The notes under the pieces: model-generated | The model's input: only the letters and a program-made list of their open reading frames with translations | Database searches by the model: none | Told to the model about the DNA's origin: nothing | Program-made: the position numbers and the translations under genes | Shown here: piece by piece, positions 22,967 through 31,038 of the stretch | How the letters are laid out: every line of letters begins with the position of its first letter | How positions within the stretch are numbered: position 1 is the first letter of the stretch | IMG/VR virus record: IMGVR_UViG_3300018984_000007 | Span: 1 to 52,941 of that record | DNA from: a virus | DNA length: 52,941 nucleotides | Strand: one strand, 5' to 3'

Positions 22967-25555
22967 ATGGTCCGAGTTTCCGGCCGCAATGACCTTTCGC
23001 CCCTCGAATACATTGAACTGTACGACTCCCATGGGTTAAACGTCTTCCCCGCCAAGTACCGGGACAAGCCGCCGATCGTCAAATGGCAGCAGCACCAGGC
23101 ATCCGGGGTCACGCGCAAGACAATGGAAAACTGGTTCAGCGGATCAAACAAACTGAACTTTTGGATCATGACAGGCAACGCCAGTAAGCTGATCGTGATC
23201 GACGCCGACTCGCCAGAAGGTGACGCATGGTGGCGATCTCGGCTTGGCGACAGCCTACTCGACAACACCGCGATCGTTCAGAGCCGCAAGGGCAAACATT
23301 ACTACTTTCGCATACCGGCCGACTGGGACAAGACAGTCCCCTCGTGGTCAGTTCACCCTGGTCCTGGCGACGAATTCCTAGAATCATTTGACTTCTCGGC
23401 CGAGGGCCGAGGTGTAATCGCTCCCCCCTCAGTTCATGAATCCGGCTTCCACTATGAGTGGCTTCGACCGCTGGAACACCTGACCGAAGCACCCATAGAG
23501 CTGCTGGACGGCCGGTTCCGGGACGAGGCTCCTGGCGCACGGGAGAACGCCACGGGTGGTGGCGGTACCGACTGGCGCGGAGAGCCGCGTAGCCTCCTGG
23601 CGCGGCTGCTGGCGAGCCCGCCTGCCGAGGGTGGCCGGAACGACTGGATGGCCCGCGTTGCGGGTCACTATGCCAAGATGCATCACGACCAGCACGATCT
23701 GTACGTTGCTCAATGTGAAGCGCAGAACCACCGGCTCGGACCGCCACTATCCCAAGAGGAACTGACCAAGACGCTCGACTCGATCTGGAAGTCGGAGCAT
23801 GAGAACAACCCGCAACGCGCGTTATCGGAGAAGACCGGCTGGTTGAAGGGCAACGGCAAGTCGCTGTTCACCCAAGTCCAAGAGAAGCACGGCGAGTCGG
23901 TTGACTATGGTATCGCGCCGTGGGCAAACTTCGATATCACCGCCACTGGTGTGACAAGGGGAATCGACCAGGCACAGACCTATTTGGTCGTGCTGCGCAC
24001 CGAGGATGGTGACCTGGAACTGCAGTTGCCTGGTGCGTTGCTGGGCGACGACCGCGCGTTGAAGAAGTGGTTGGCTAGCTTCGGCGCGATCGTTACTCAG
24101 CCTGGCAACACGTTCCCTCGTGACGGTTGGACCCCCGGCACGCGACTTCAACACTACATCAAAGCACAGAAGCCACCGGCCGTTCACCTGTCCGAGGCGC
24201 TAGGCTGGGACCCCGAGGCGCTGGACGGCGAGGGTGCGTTCGTCACGCACGACGGCATCATCTTGGCCGAGGGGTCGATTCCGAGCGAGAAGTGCGGAAT
24301 CCGGGCCGCCAGCATCCTGCTGACTAGCGGGGTCGCACCTCACCAGTACGGGTTCCAGGGCAGCGAGCACGACGCGATGATGGTGTTGGACGAGGTATTG
24401 TCGTTCCACGATCCGGTCGTCACGTCCGTGTTCGGTGCATGGTGGGCCGCCTGCTGGTTGAAGCCTCAACTACACGCGCTCGCGTCGATGTTCCCCTTCA
24501 TGGGAATCCAGGCTCCGTCCGAATCCGGCAAGACGAGCGGGTTCTTCGGCATGATGATCCAGCTCAATGGCAACACGAGTGGGGAGCAGGTCCCAACGTA
24601 CGCCGCGTTGCGCAACATGGTGGCCGGTCACAGCAACGGCATGGTGTGGGTCGACGACATGGACGACCCGAACAAGATGATGGAGCTGCTGCGTGCTGCG
24701 ACCGGCAACGGCATCATCACTAAGATGGGTGAGGACCGGACTACCACGTCGAAGCAGAAGATGCGGGCACCTGTGGTCCTGTCCGGTGAGCACCTGGGGT
24801 TGGCGTCGCAGAAAGCGCTGGCCGACCGGTCGGTGGCGATCAGTGTCGGTTCTCCCACCAGTCGAATGTCACGTCACGACCCGGCCCGCATCCAGTGGCT
24901 GGATATCGTCGACCTCAAGAAGCAGTACCCCAAGGGTCTGTCGGTGCTGGCCGGTTGGTACGCCATGAAATCGCTGCAGGTCGAGGCCGAGGTGTGCGAC
25001 GTTTACGTCCAGGCTCGCAAGCGTGGGGGTGGCGGTCGCGTGGCGGACAAGGCGGCGATCTTGCTGGCCGGTGCCTGCCTGCTGGACCACCTGTGTGGTC
25101 ACGAGGACCCGTGGGGCCAGCAGGGTGAGCACGCGATGCGGGTATCCGACTGGTTGGACGGGACGGCCAAGCATGTCCTCGCGGCAGACAACGCTCTTAC
25201 GATGGAAGTCGCGCCTTGGGCATTGCGTGCGCACAACTTCCCGTCTAAGCCGGAGTTTGACGAGCACAAGGGCTACAATACACCGGTCTTTGTTGAGGGT
25301 GACCCGGAAGAGCTGGGCGGGTTTAAGGTCTGGATCAGTGCGGCTGATTTGGCCGACGCGTGGAAGCGGCACAACCCCCGAGCCGAACTCCGCACAGCGT
25401 CGAAAGACGCGCTGAACGAGCAGCTCAACGTCATCTCGCCGGGCAACAAGTACCGCAAGCAGAAGCGAATCACCAACACCAACCGGCCGTATTACAAGTA
25501 CATCGAGGGTGAGTACGCGCTGGCCGTGTTTAATCGCGCGCAGGGTACCTCTTGA
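22967..25555 (+). CDS. Bifunctional primase-polymerase with helicase ATPase domain
   Basis: An 862-residue protein from ATG 22967 after AGGAG. Residues about 10-190 are a prim-pol (archaeo-eukaryotic primase) domain: GLNVFPAKYRDKPPIVKW, catalytic LIVIDAD (Asp79, Asp81), then the YYFRIPA strand. A linker of Gly and charged residues leads to a P-loop domain with Walker A ESGKTSG near residue 517 and Walker B MVWVDDMDD near 560. It should prime and unwind DNA at the phage origin, which probably lies immediately downstream (25556-26035). Two dispersed motif copies (23558 and 25028) encode Gly runs. Confidence 0.87.
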   Translation: MVRVSGRNDLSPLEYIELYDSHGLNVFPAKYRDKPPIVKWQQHQASGVTRKTMENWFSGSNKLNFWIMTGNASKLIVIDADSPEGDAWWRSRLGDSLLDNTAIVQSRKGKHYYFRIPADWDKTVPSWSVHPGPGDEFLESFDFSAEGRGVIAPPSVHESGFHYEWLRPLEHLTEAPIELLDGRFRDEAPGARENATGGGGTDWRGEPRSLLARLLASPPAEGGRNDWMARVAGHYAKMHHDQHDLYVAQCEAQNHRLGPPLSQEELTKTLDSIWKSEHENNPQRALSEKTGWLKGNGKSLFTQVQEKHGESVDYGIAPWANFDITATGVTRGIDQAQTYLVVLRTEDGDLELQLPGALLGDDRALKKWLASFGAIVTQPGNTFPRDGWTPGTRLQHYIKAQKPPAVHLSEALGWDPEALDGEGAFVTHDGIILAEGSIPSEKCGIRAASILLTSGVAPHQYGFQGSEHDAMMVLDEVLSFHDPVVTSVFGAWWAACWLKPQLHALASMFPFMGIQAPSESGKTSGFFGMMIQLNGNTSGEQVPTYAALRNMVAGHSNGMVWVDDMDDPNKMMELLRAATGNGIITKMGEDRTTTSKQKMRAPVVLSGEHLGLASQKALADRSVAISVGSPTSRMSRHDPARIQWLDIVDLKKQYPKGLSVLAGWYAMKSLQVEAEVCDVYVQARKRGGGGRVADKAAILLAGACLLDHLCGHEDPWGQQGEHAMRVSDWLDGTAKHVLAADNALTMEVAPWALRAHNFPSKPEFDEHKGYNTPVFVEGDPEELGGFKVWISAADLADAWKRHNPRAELRTASKDALNEQLNVISPGNKYRKQKRITNTNRPYYKYIEGEYALAVFNRAQGTS

Positions 25556-25674
25556 CCTAATGTAACAGTTACACAACCCCACTCGCAGCCGTACTTACGC
25601 AGGCATCACCGTGCGCAAGCGCAGCGTAAGCGCACGGGTTCCAGAGTAAGACGGAAAGGTCACGGTGACGCTGG

Positions 25675-25713
25675 GTGTATATAGTCCTGTCTATGAGATA
25701 GGGCTGTATACAC
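25675..25713 (+). terminator. 39-base stem-loop after the primase gene
   Basis: GTGTATA at 25675 pairs with TATACAC ending 25713; all 18 internal positions pair if three G-U pairs are allowed, leaving an ATG loop. TTCTTTT follows, so it can serve as an intrinsic terminator; that every mismatch is a G-U pair suggests selection at the RNA level. Confidence 0.65.
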
Positions 25714-25837
25714 TTCTTTTAGTACATACCGTCTCTCTCTTGAGACCGTTTCCCCTAAGTACTCCCCCCGCGAATGACCTCTAGAATAAGCGCGATAAGT
25801 AGCCGTAAGTATGCCTACATTTGTTCTGGTTTCGTAC

Positions 25838-25864
25838 GTCTTATCCGTCTTATCCGTCTTATTC
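25838..25864. repeat. Three tandem 9-bp iterons GTCTTATCC
   Basis: Units at 25838-25846, 25847-25855 and 25856-25864 (last one GTCTTATTC). Inverted copies GGATAAGAC and GGATAAGCG follow at 25967-25984. See origin candidate. Confidence 0.8.
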
Positions 25865-26011
25865 TCCGGAGACGCCACACCTGCGCACGATCCGGCTGTG
25901 GTGTAGGTCCAGGGGGTGTACAAGGGAAGTTTTCGGCCCCGTACCCGTGGCGCGTAGTGCGCCGCAGGATAAGACGGATAAGCGCAGGCGTCACCGTGAC
26001 CGTGCGCAGGA

Positions 26012-26041
26012 TTGTGCGCTAGTCAACGTACATGGTAGGAT
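26012..26041 (+). promoter_or_regulatory. Promoter TTGTGC-N18-TAGGAT
   Basis: The -35 is TTGTGC 26012-26017 and the -10 TAGGAT 26036-26041, spacing 18, at the right edge of the origin candidate. It should drive the polymerase-PurZ operon from about 26048. Confidence 0.75.
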
Positions 26042-26078
26042 GGTACCAGCAGCACCACCCCCGATGGAGAGAGGAACC

Positions 26079-26318
26079 ATGACCGACACAACGACCGACG
26101 TTCGAATCGAGTCGAACGACCAGCGCCGAGCCGTGCGGCTCCGTCGCGAGATCAACAAGCAGCACCAGTGGAGGGTGAAGACCTGGGCCACCGCGCAGCG
26201 TTACATCGCGGAGCGGCAGACGGAGCTGCGTGAGCTGGGCTTCGACGAGGAAGAGTTGTTCGAGCCTGACTTCTCGACCGAGGCGAACGTGGAGCTGTAC
26301 ATCAACTCGCCGTCCTGA
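26079..26318 (+). CDS. Small helical early protein, first gene of the polymerase operon
   Basis: A 79-residue protein. The frame is open from 25821 through the origin region, but ATG 26079 follows GAGAGAGGAACC and the promoter. It is highly charged and helical (RRAVRLRREINKQHQWRVKT; then TELRELGFDEEELFEPD). A DNA-binding or scaffold role near the origin is possible; no family recognised. Confidence 0.65.
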   Translation: MTDTTTDVRIESNDQRRAVRLRREINKQHQWRVKTWATAQRYIAERQTELRELGFDEEELFEPDFSTEANVELYINSPS

Positions 26319-26355
26319 CCACCGGCCCCCAGGATAGACCCTTCAAGGAGTGAAT

Positions 26356-28383
26356 GTGGCCGATCCAATCAAGCCGTCCGACCTGCTGGTGCTGATGCGA
26401 AATAACATGACGATTGGCCCCATGGCAGTGGACACCGAAACGAGTGGCCTGTTCGAGGACGACGGCGCGCGAATCTCAACCGTGTCACTCGCATTCAAAG
26501 TTCCGGACAAGATGTTTCCGATTTTGTATAACTGGGCCGGAGACGACCGCATTACGCTTCGTGTTGAAGATATAGCGCAGGGTCATACTGCAATGATCGC
26601 ATCGATCGCGTGGCCGGTGGATCAAGGTCGGGACGGCAAGCCTGAGGCGCACGGCGCAACACCGCTTTGGCCTGAGGCTGAGAATCTGCCCGACGACGAA
26701 TGGGACATCCTACTTCGCATCTTGAACCAGCACAGCTTGATCATGCACAATAGCAAGTTCGACTGCCACAAGTTCCGGGTTGGACTGCGGACACGGCCGG
26801 ACACCGGGATCGACCTGATGGACCGCGTGGCGTGGGACACGCAGAACGTGAACGACCTGTTGTGGGGTTGGGAGAAGACCGGTCTCAAGTCGACCGCTGC
26901 CCGGCTTTGGGGCAAGGAATGGGAAGACGAGAGCGCCAAGGTTTCGGCCTACCTCAAGAAGGCCAAGCTCCCGGCCGGTCGATGGGACCTCGTGCCGTGG
27001 GACGTGATCGGTCCGTACGCCGACACCGATGCGCGCTTGACGCTGATGTTATACCTGCGTCAGCAGCATGAAATCCACCACATGGGTGGCGGTTCTTGGC
27101 TTGGCGATCACCTGGACGTGATCTCAACTGCGCACCGTCGGCTTGACGTTACTCGCATGCTATACCGGATGGAGAACAAGGGCATCCCGTACGACCAGAT
27201 CAAGTCGAAGTTGACCGGGTTCGAGTGCGAAGAGCGAGCGAAGAAGATCGCACGCAAGCTGCCGTTCAGCCCGCCGACCGTCAACAAGGCCAAGCACTAC
27301 TGGTTCGGTGAAGAGGCAAAGGGTGGTCGCGGCATGATCCCCTACTCGACGACCGAAGGTGGCCAGCCACAGCTCACGGCCGAGATCGTGGCGAGGATGG
27401 TCGAAGACGGAGTCGAGCACGCCAGGACCTGGGCCGAATATGTCAAGGTCACGGACGCCGCGTCGATGTGGTATCACGGTTACGCCGACAAGGTTGGCGT
27501 GGACGGCCGACTGCGCACCAGCTTCCGGCAGAACGGAACCCGCAGCTCCCGGTTCTCGGTCGAGCGGGTCAACCTGCAGGCGATTCCGGCGAACTACAAG
27601 CTCGGCGGTTACGCCAGCCTTGAAGGACTGCCGACACCACGCGACCTGATCGCGTCGGCCGTGCCCGAGGGCTGGGCAATCTGGGAACTGGACCTAATGC
27701 AGGCTGAGCTGCGGGTCGCGGCGCTCATGGCGAAGTGTCAGCCAATGTTGGACATGATGGAGCGCGGACAGGACCTGCACGACTACACCACCCAAGCGCT
27801 GTTCAACATGGACAAGAGCCATCCCGAGTGGGACCGATACCGGCAGGTTGGCAAGCGGGCAAATTTCTCGCTATGCTTCGGCAGTGGCGCACGCACCTTC
27901 GACAACATGATTTCGAAGGAAGCGGGTATGCAGCTTGGTGAGCGTGAATGTCGACGCATCGTAACCGAGTGGAATGGACTGTACCCCGAGTTCCACGATG
28001 CGATCCAGCGGCACATGGACACGGTGGTCCGGCGTCAGCTCAAGTTCCAGAACGGTTGGGTTTCGTACAAGAATGGTGAGCGGCGCTGGTTCCAGCAATA
28101 TGAGGATGCGCACAAAGCTTTTAATCAACGTGTGCAGGGGAACCTGGCGCAGTACGGTATCGACTGGCTGCTGTTCACTGACCACTACCTGCGGCAGATG
28201 AAGGAACTGGAAGAGGCGAACGCTGGCCTCATCCTCGCGATCCACGACTCGCAGGTTCTGCTCCTGCCGGACAGCCCGCTAGGACAACGAATCGCAGAGC
28301 GGTGCGCCGGTTTCGCCAACGACCTTTGGCAACAGTGGTTCCCAGGGGTGGGTGGCGGTTCTAGCCCGAAGCGGTGGGGTTAA
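26356..28383 (+). CDS. Family A DNA polymerase with 3'-5' exonuclease, DpoZ-like
   Basis: A 675-residue protein. GTG 26356 lies five bases after AAGGAG; GTG 26350 overlaps that site. Exonuclease motifs: Asp26-Thr-Glu28 (VDTETSG), Asn132/Asp136 (NSKFD), Tyr221/Asp225 (YADTD). There is no 5'-3' nuclease domain. Polymerase motif A is ELDLMQAELR (Asp446); motif B is RQVGKRANFSLCFG, keeping Lys500 and Phe504 but with Phe508 where Pol I has Tyr; motif C is IHDSQ (Asp631) with Ser632 where Pol I has Glu. Adjacent to PurZ, it is a candidate DpoZ, the polymerase that favours 2-aminoadenine. Two dispersed motif copies lie within it. Confidence 0.85.
   Translation: MADPIKPSDLLVLMRNNMTIGPMAVDTETSGLFEDDGARISTVSLAFKVPDKMFPILYNWAGDDRITLRVEDIAQGHTAMIASIAWPVDQGRDGKPEAHGATPLWPEAENLPDDEWDILLRILNQHSLIMHNSKFDCHKFRVGLRTRPDTGIDLMDRVAWDTQNVNDLLWGWEKTGLKSTAARLWGKEWEDESAKVSAYLKKAKLPAGRWDLVPWDVIGPYADTDARLTLMLYLRQQHEIHHMGGGSWLGDHLDVISTAHRRLDVTRMLYRMENKGIPYDQIKSKLTGFECEERAKKIARKLPFSPPTVNKAKHYWFGEEAKGGRGMIPYSTTEGGQPQLTAEIVARMVEDGVEHARTWAEYVKVTDAASMWYHGYADKVGVDGRLRTSFRQNGTRSSRFSVERVNLQAIPANYKLGGYASLEGLPTPRDLIASAVPEGWAIWELDLMQAELRVAALMAKCQPMLDMMERGQDLHDYTTQALFNMDKSHPEWDRYRQVGKRANFSLCFGSGARTFDNMISKEAGMQLGERECRRIVTEWNGLYPEFHDAIQRHMDTVVRRQLKFQNGWVSYKNGERRWFQQYEDAHKAFNQRVQGNLAQYGIDWLLFTDHYLRQMKELEEANAGLILAIHDSQVLLLPDSPLGQRIAERCAGFANDLWQQWFPGVGGGSSPKRWG
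27084..27097 (+). repeat. Dispersed motif GGGTGGCGGTTCTT
   Basis: Copy in the polymerase gene between exonuclease and polymerase domains, read as MGGGSW. Confidence 0.8.
28345..28361 (+). repeat. Dispersed motif GGGGTGGGTGGCGGTTC
   Basis: Copy at the extreme C-terminus of the polymerase, read as GVGGGSS, just before the stop. Confidence 0.75.
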
Positions 28384-28472
28384 TGCCTACACTACATAAG
28401 CGCAAGCGTCGGCGCAAGAACAGTTCGGCCGCCACGGCTCGGATCAAGCGCAAGAAGAAGGGCAACCGGTAA
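28383..28472 (+). CDS. 29-residue highly basic peptide
   Basis: ATG 28383 overlaps the polymerase stop (TAATG) and ends at TAA 28472, which overlaps the next ATG. The product is MPTLHKRKRRRKNSSAATAR followed by IKRKKKGNR: more than half of the residues are Lys or Arg. It could bind DNA or RNA non-specifically. Coupling on both sides supports real translation. Confidence 0.6.
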   Translation: MPTLHKRKRRRKNSSAATARIKRKKKGNR

Positions 28473-28588
28473 TGGAGTGGTCGCATTTCGGAACCGTAAT
28501 GGCGCAGGTCGTGATCGCGTCGATGACCGGCGCGATCATCTTCATCATGCTGACCTCGGCATGGGACTCGTGGAGGAAGCCCAAGTGA
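28472..28588 (+). CDS. 38-residue membrane microprotein
   Basis: ATG 28472 follows the basic peptide's stop; TGA at 28586-28588 overlaps the next GTG. The sequence MEWSHFGTVMAQVVIASMTG continues into a hydrophobic helix (AIIFIMLTSAW) and a basic tail, so it is a single-pass membrane peptide. No family recognised. Confidence 0.6.
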   Translation: MEWSHFGTVMAQVVIASMTGAIIFIMLTSAWDSWRKPK

Positions 28589-28704
28589 ACGACCTCGCGC
28601 GTAACTTCGGGATCGGTGCTCTCATCGGGTTTACGATCTTCGCTACTGTCTTGATCCTCGCAGTCATCGGGTACAACATCTACGAGAGGAATCACCGCAG
28701 GTGA
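28585..28704 (+). CDS. 39-residue membrane microprotein
   Basis: GTG 28585 overlaps the previous stop. Residues about 8-30 (FGIGALIGFTIFATVLILAV) are one transmembrane helix, followed by a basic end (YERNHRR). Its stop overlaps the PurZ start GTG 28701. Together with the previous gene it makes a pair of membrane microproteins lodged between polymerase and PurZ. Confidence 0.6.
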   Translation: MNDLARNFGIGALIGFTIFATVLILAVIGYNIYERNHRR

Positions 28705-29765
28705 AGCTGGACGTGATCGTCGGTGGACAATACGGGTCGGAAGCTAAGGGTCACGTTACCCAGCGCGTGATTGAGCGTGCGCTAACGCTGAACCCGGACG
28801 AGCAGGTGGTCAACATTCGTGTGGCGGGACCGAACGCCGGTCACACTGGGCACAACATCTACGGCAAGGCCATGGCGTTCAGGACTCTGCCGATCGGTGC
28901 GCTGATTCCTGGTGTGGAATGCGTGGTGGCGGCCGGGTCTGAAATCCAGCCGCAGGTTTTGCTCAATGAGATCGACGCAGCCAAGTCGATCGGGTTCGAC
29001 GCCAGCTACCTGATGGTGGACCGTGAGGCGACCGTCATCGAAGACCGGCATCACGAGCGTGAGACTAACGCAGGTCTGGTCCACAAGCTGGGGTCGACCG
29101 GCAAAGGAGTCGGCGCGGCACGAGCCGACCGACTGATGCGGCAGGCAAAGCGCGTAATCGATGACGGCGTATTCATCGACGAGTTGGAAGCACGTGGCGT
29201 TCGAATCACGAACACGGCATACGACTTAGCGTTGCGTAGCGACGACGGCCGGATTGTGATCGAGGGTACGCAGGGGTTCGGGCTGGGACTTCACGCCGGG
29301 CTGTACCCGCACTGTACGTCATCCGATTGTCGGGCAATCGACTTCATGAGCATGGCTGGCGTCATGCCGTGGCAGTTCGACTACACCAGTCTTAAGGTGT
29401 GGGTCACGTGTCGGGTGTTCCCGATTCGAGTCGCTGGTAATAGCGGACCGATGACGAATGAAACGAGTTGGGACGCGTTGGGTCTGCCGACCGAGTACAC
29501 GACTGTGACGAAGAAGCCAAGGCGCGTAGGATATTGGGATCAGGCGTTAGTGCGAGCTGCGGTGTTGGCGAATGGTGGTGCGCCGACTGTGGCGCTCGCG
29601 ATCACCATGCTGGACCAGTTGTTTCCTAACACGAAGGGGATCAAGGAAACGCACAAGCTGATCACTGAAACGGACGCCATGGCATGGCTGACCAAGGTGC
29701 AGGACGAGTCGTACGCCAGGATCGAACTCGTCACTACCGGACCCAATACAGGAGTGTTCCTCTGA
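28701..29765 (+). CDS. purZ: PurZ: adenylosuccinate synthetase-like enzyme of the 2-aminoadenine pathway
   Basis: A 354-residue protein, shorter than bacterial PurA (about 430). The N-terminal loop is VGGQYGSEAKGHV: residue 13, the catalytic Asp of PurA (GDEGKG), is Ser, the hallmark of phage PurZ, which condenses dGMP with aspartate in the path to 2-aminoadenine. Other PurA signatures are kept: RVAGPNAGHTGH, LGSTGKGVGAARADR, IEGTQGFGLGLHAGLYPH and TKKPRRVGYWD. Host PurB and kinases would finish dZTP. The gene starts GTG 28701, coupled to the membrane microproteins and just behind the polymerase, the order seen in Z-genome phages. I see no obvious datZ (HD-type dATPase). Confidence 0.85.
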   Translation: MKLDVIVGGQYGSEAKGHVTQRVIERALTLNPDEQVVNIRVAGPNAGHTGHNIYGKAMAFRTLPIGALIPGVECVVAAGSEIQPQVLLNEIDAAKSIGFDASYLMVDREATVIEDRHHERETNAGLVHKLGSTGKGVGAARADRLMRQAKRVIDDGVFIDELEARGVRITNTAYDLALRSDDGRIVIEGTQGFGLGLHAGLYPHCTSSDCRAIDFMSMAGVMPWQFDYTSLKVWVTCRVFPIRVAGNSGPMTNETSWDALGLPTEYTTVTKKPRRVGYWDQALVRAAVLANGGAPTVALAITMLDQLFPNTKGIKETHKLITETDAMAWLTKVQDESYARIELVTTGPNTGVFL

Positions 29766-30463
29766 TGTGTGGATGTAAGGCTCACGGCGACAACGACGAG
29801 TTCTGCCGGTGCGGTTGCCCCGAGCACAACAATCGGGTCAAAGTGGACGGTAACAACATGGTTCACATCACCGACGCACGATACCAGGTGATGAAGCAGG
29901 CGGAGGAGACGCTGCAGAACCCGGACCTGATCACCATCAGCAGGGTCGAATACGATGCGTTCCGCGCCGCGTACCAGCGGGCCGAAGGTGTGATTGCCCC
30001 GCCGAAAGAGACACAGACGGTCTCGTTCGATGTAAAGCTGGAGCCGGGTGCAATGGAGGCGCTCGGGTTCACCGTTCGGGACGAGGGTGCCCCTGGTGCG
30101 GGTGGCGGTCGTGCCGCCGAGATCAAAGACCGGGTGCGTGAAATCACTCACTGGTGGACCTCGCACGCGGTGAACGTGATCGAGCGGACCGCACCGAAGG
30201 CCGCGCAATACGGCGCTGCTGACCTCGATTTGATGGGTCAGGCGATGGAGTCGCAGTACGCCGAGGCGATCAAATGGATGACGCCGGAAGAGCGTAAGAC
30301 GTTTGGTCGATACGCGGCGTGCGCGTTCTACGCGTTGGGCAAGGTCGCTCGTATCCAGGGTGCGCTCGAACGTGGTGAGCTGCCGCACTCGGACTCGGAG
30401 TTCGACTTGGAGGTCTATGCAGTGATGATGACCTGCATTCGTCAGACGGGTCGCTGGGTCTAG
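29765..30463 (+). CDS. Zinc-ribbon plus helical domain protein next to PurZ, possibly nucleotide hydrolase
   Basis: A 232-residue protein. ATG 29765 overlaps the PurZ stop (TGATG), so the two are co-translated. Residues 2-24 form a Cys/His cluster (MCGCKAHGDNDEFCRCGCPE). Residues about 120-230 form a helical bundle with KAAQYGAADLDLMGQAMESQ, GRYAACAFYALGKVARIQGA and a final DLEVYAVMMTCIRQTGRW. That last pattern recalls helical proteins often found near nucleotide metabolism genes in actinophages and, loosely, MazG-type all-alpha pyrophosphohydrolases. Given its position it could supply the dGTP/dATP hydrolysis that Z synthesis needs, but this is inference. Confidence 0.55.
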   Translation: MCGCKAHGDNDEFCRCGCPEHNNRVKVDGNNMVHITDARYQVMKQAEETLQNPDLITISRVEYDAFRAAYQRAEGVIAPPKETQTVSFDVKLEPGAMEALGFTVRDEGAPGAGGGRAAEIKDRVREITHWWTSHAVNVIERTAPKAAQYGAADLDLMGQAMESQYAEAIKWMTPEERKTFGRYAACAFYALGKVARIQGALERGELPHSDSEFDLEVYAVMMTCIRQTGRWV

Positions 30464-30466
30464 GAT

Positions 30467-30490
30467 TCAACCTGCCAGCCGGTAGGTTGA
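30467..30490 (+). terminator. Hairpin before the exported-protein cassette
   Basis: TCAACCTGCC pairs with GGTAGGTTGA across an AGCC loop: 10 pairs, one G-U. It lies between the PurZ operon and the first secreted-protein gene. No T-run follows. Confidence 0.6.
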
Positions 30491-30512
30491 TGTTCCAACG
30501 GAAAGGAACCGC

Positions 30513-31028
30513 GTGAAGAAGATCGCAACAGTGGTTACGGGTCTGATGCTGACCCTGGCCGGTGTGGTGGGGATCTCATCTCCCGCGTCGGCTGTCGCGC
30601 CAGGTTACTGCCCGGCTGGGCCGGGGCAGAATTGCTTCCGCAATTTTGCCAACTGTACAACGACTGACTCGTCGGCTGGCGCGATGAGCGTGGTTGTCTA
30701 CCACGTGCGGAGTTCGGGTGGCTTGTCTACCCGAGTTTACTTCCTCCGCGCAATCTCCGCGTCGGATGGTTATCACAAGGTCCTCGACTTCTCGAAGACC
30801 TCTGGTGGTGGCGGTACGACGTATTGGACCATCACTGCTCCGTTCGGGGACACACACCTGAACGGGACCACCCACCCGGAGGAAAGCTACGGGAACAGTG
30901 GTCTGGCTTGGGCATCGATCTCACAGAACCCTGTGGTCAAGACTCGGTACCAGGCAACCGCCTTCTATGGCGGGAACGTCACGCACTGCAATGTCCCGCT
31001 CGACTTCTCTACCTCCTACATCGGCTGA
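30513..31028 (+). CDS. Secreted protein, paralogue A
   Basis: A 171-residue protein from GTG 30513 after GGAAAGGAACC. The N-terminus (VKKIATVVTGLMLTLAGVVG, then ISSPASA) is a classical Sec signal peptide with A-x-A cleavage. The mature part contains CPAGPGQNCFRNFANCTTTDSS, a VVVYHVRSSGGLSTRVYFLR strand pair, SGGGGTTYW and a C-terminal Cys near HCNVPL. It is the first of three tandem, clearly related exported proteins (next at 31039 and 31587). Exported phage proteins may alter the host surface, for example to exclude other phages; no known family is recognised. Confidence 0.8.
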   Translation: MKKIATVVTGLMLTLAGVVGISSPASAVAPGYCPAGPGQNCFRNFANCTTTDSSAGAMSVVVYHVRSSGGLSTRVYFLRAISASDGYHKVLDFSKTSGGGGTTYWTITAPFGDTHLNGTTHPEESYGNSGLAWASISQNPVVKTRYQATAFYGGNVTHCNVPLDFSTSYIG

Positions 31029-31038
31029 GAGGAACCAC

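Larger units (their letters stand above)
25556..26035. other. Candidate replication origin: repeat-rich non-coding region
   Basis: About 480 bases with no convincing gene, lower GC than the flanks, between primase/helicase and polymerase. It holds a palindrome TGTAAC-A-GTTACA (25561-25573); a 16-base direct repeat CGCAGGCRTCACCGTG (25598-25613, 25983-25998) bracketing the region; GTCACGGTGAC (25659-25669); a stem-loop (25675-25713); three tandem 9-mers GTCTTATYC (25838-25864); and inverted copies GGATAAG (25967-25982). Such iterons and palindromes are typical of replication initiator binding sites. Function is inferred. Confidence 0.55.

Noticed and set aside
25660-25923. Minus-strand open frame of 87 residues in the origin candidate
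   Set aside because: No ribosome site, low-complexity product, and it crosses iterons and palindromes; more likely non-coding.
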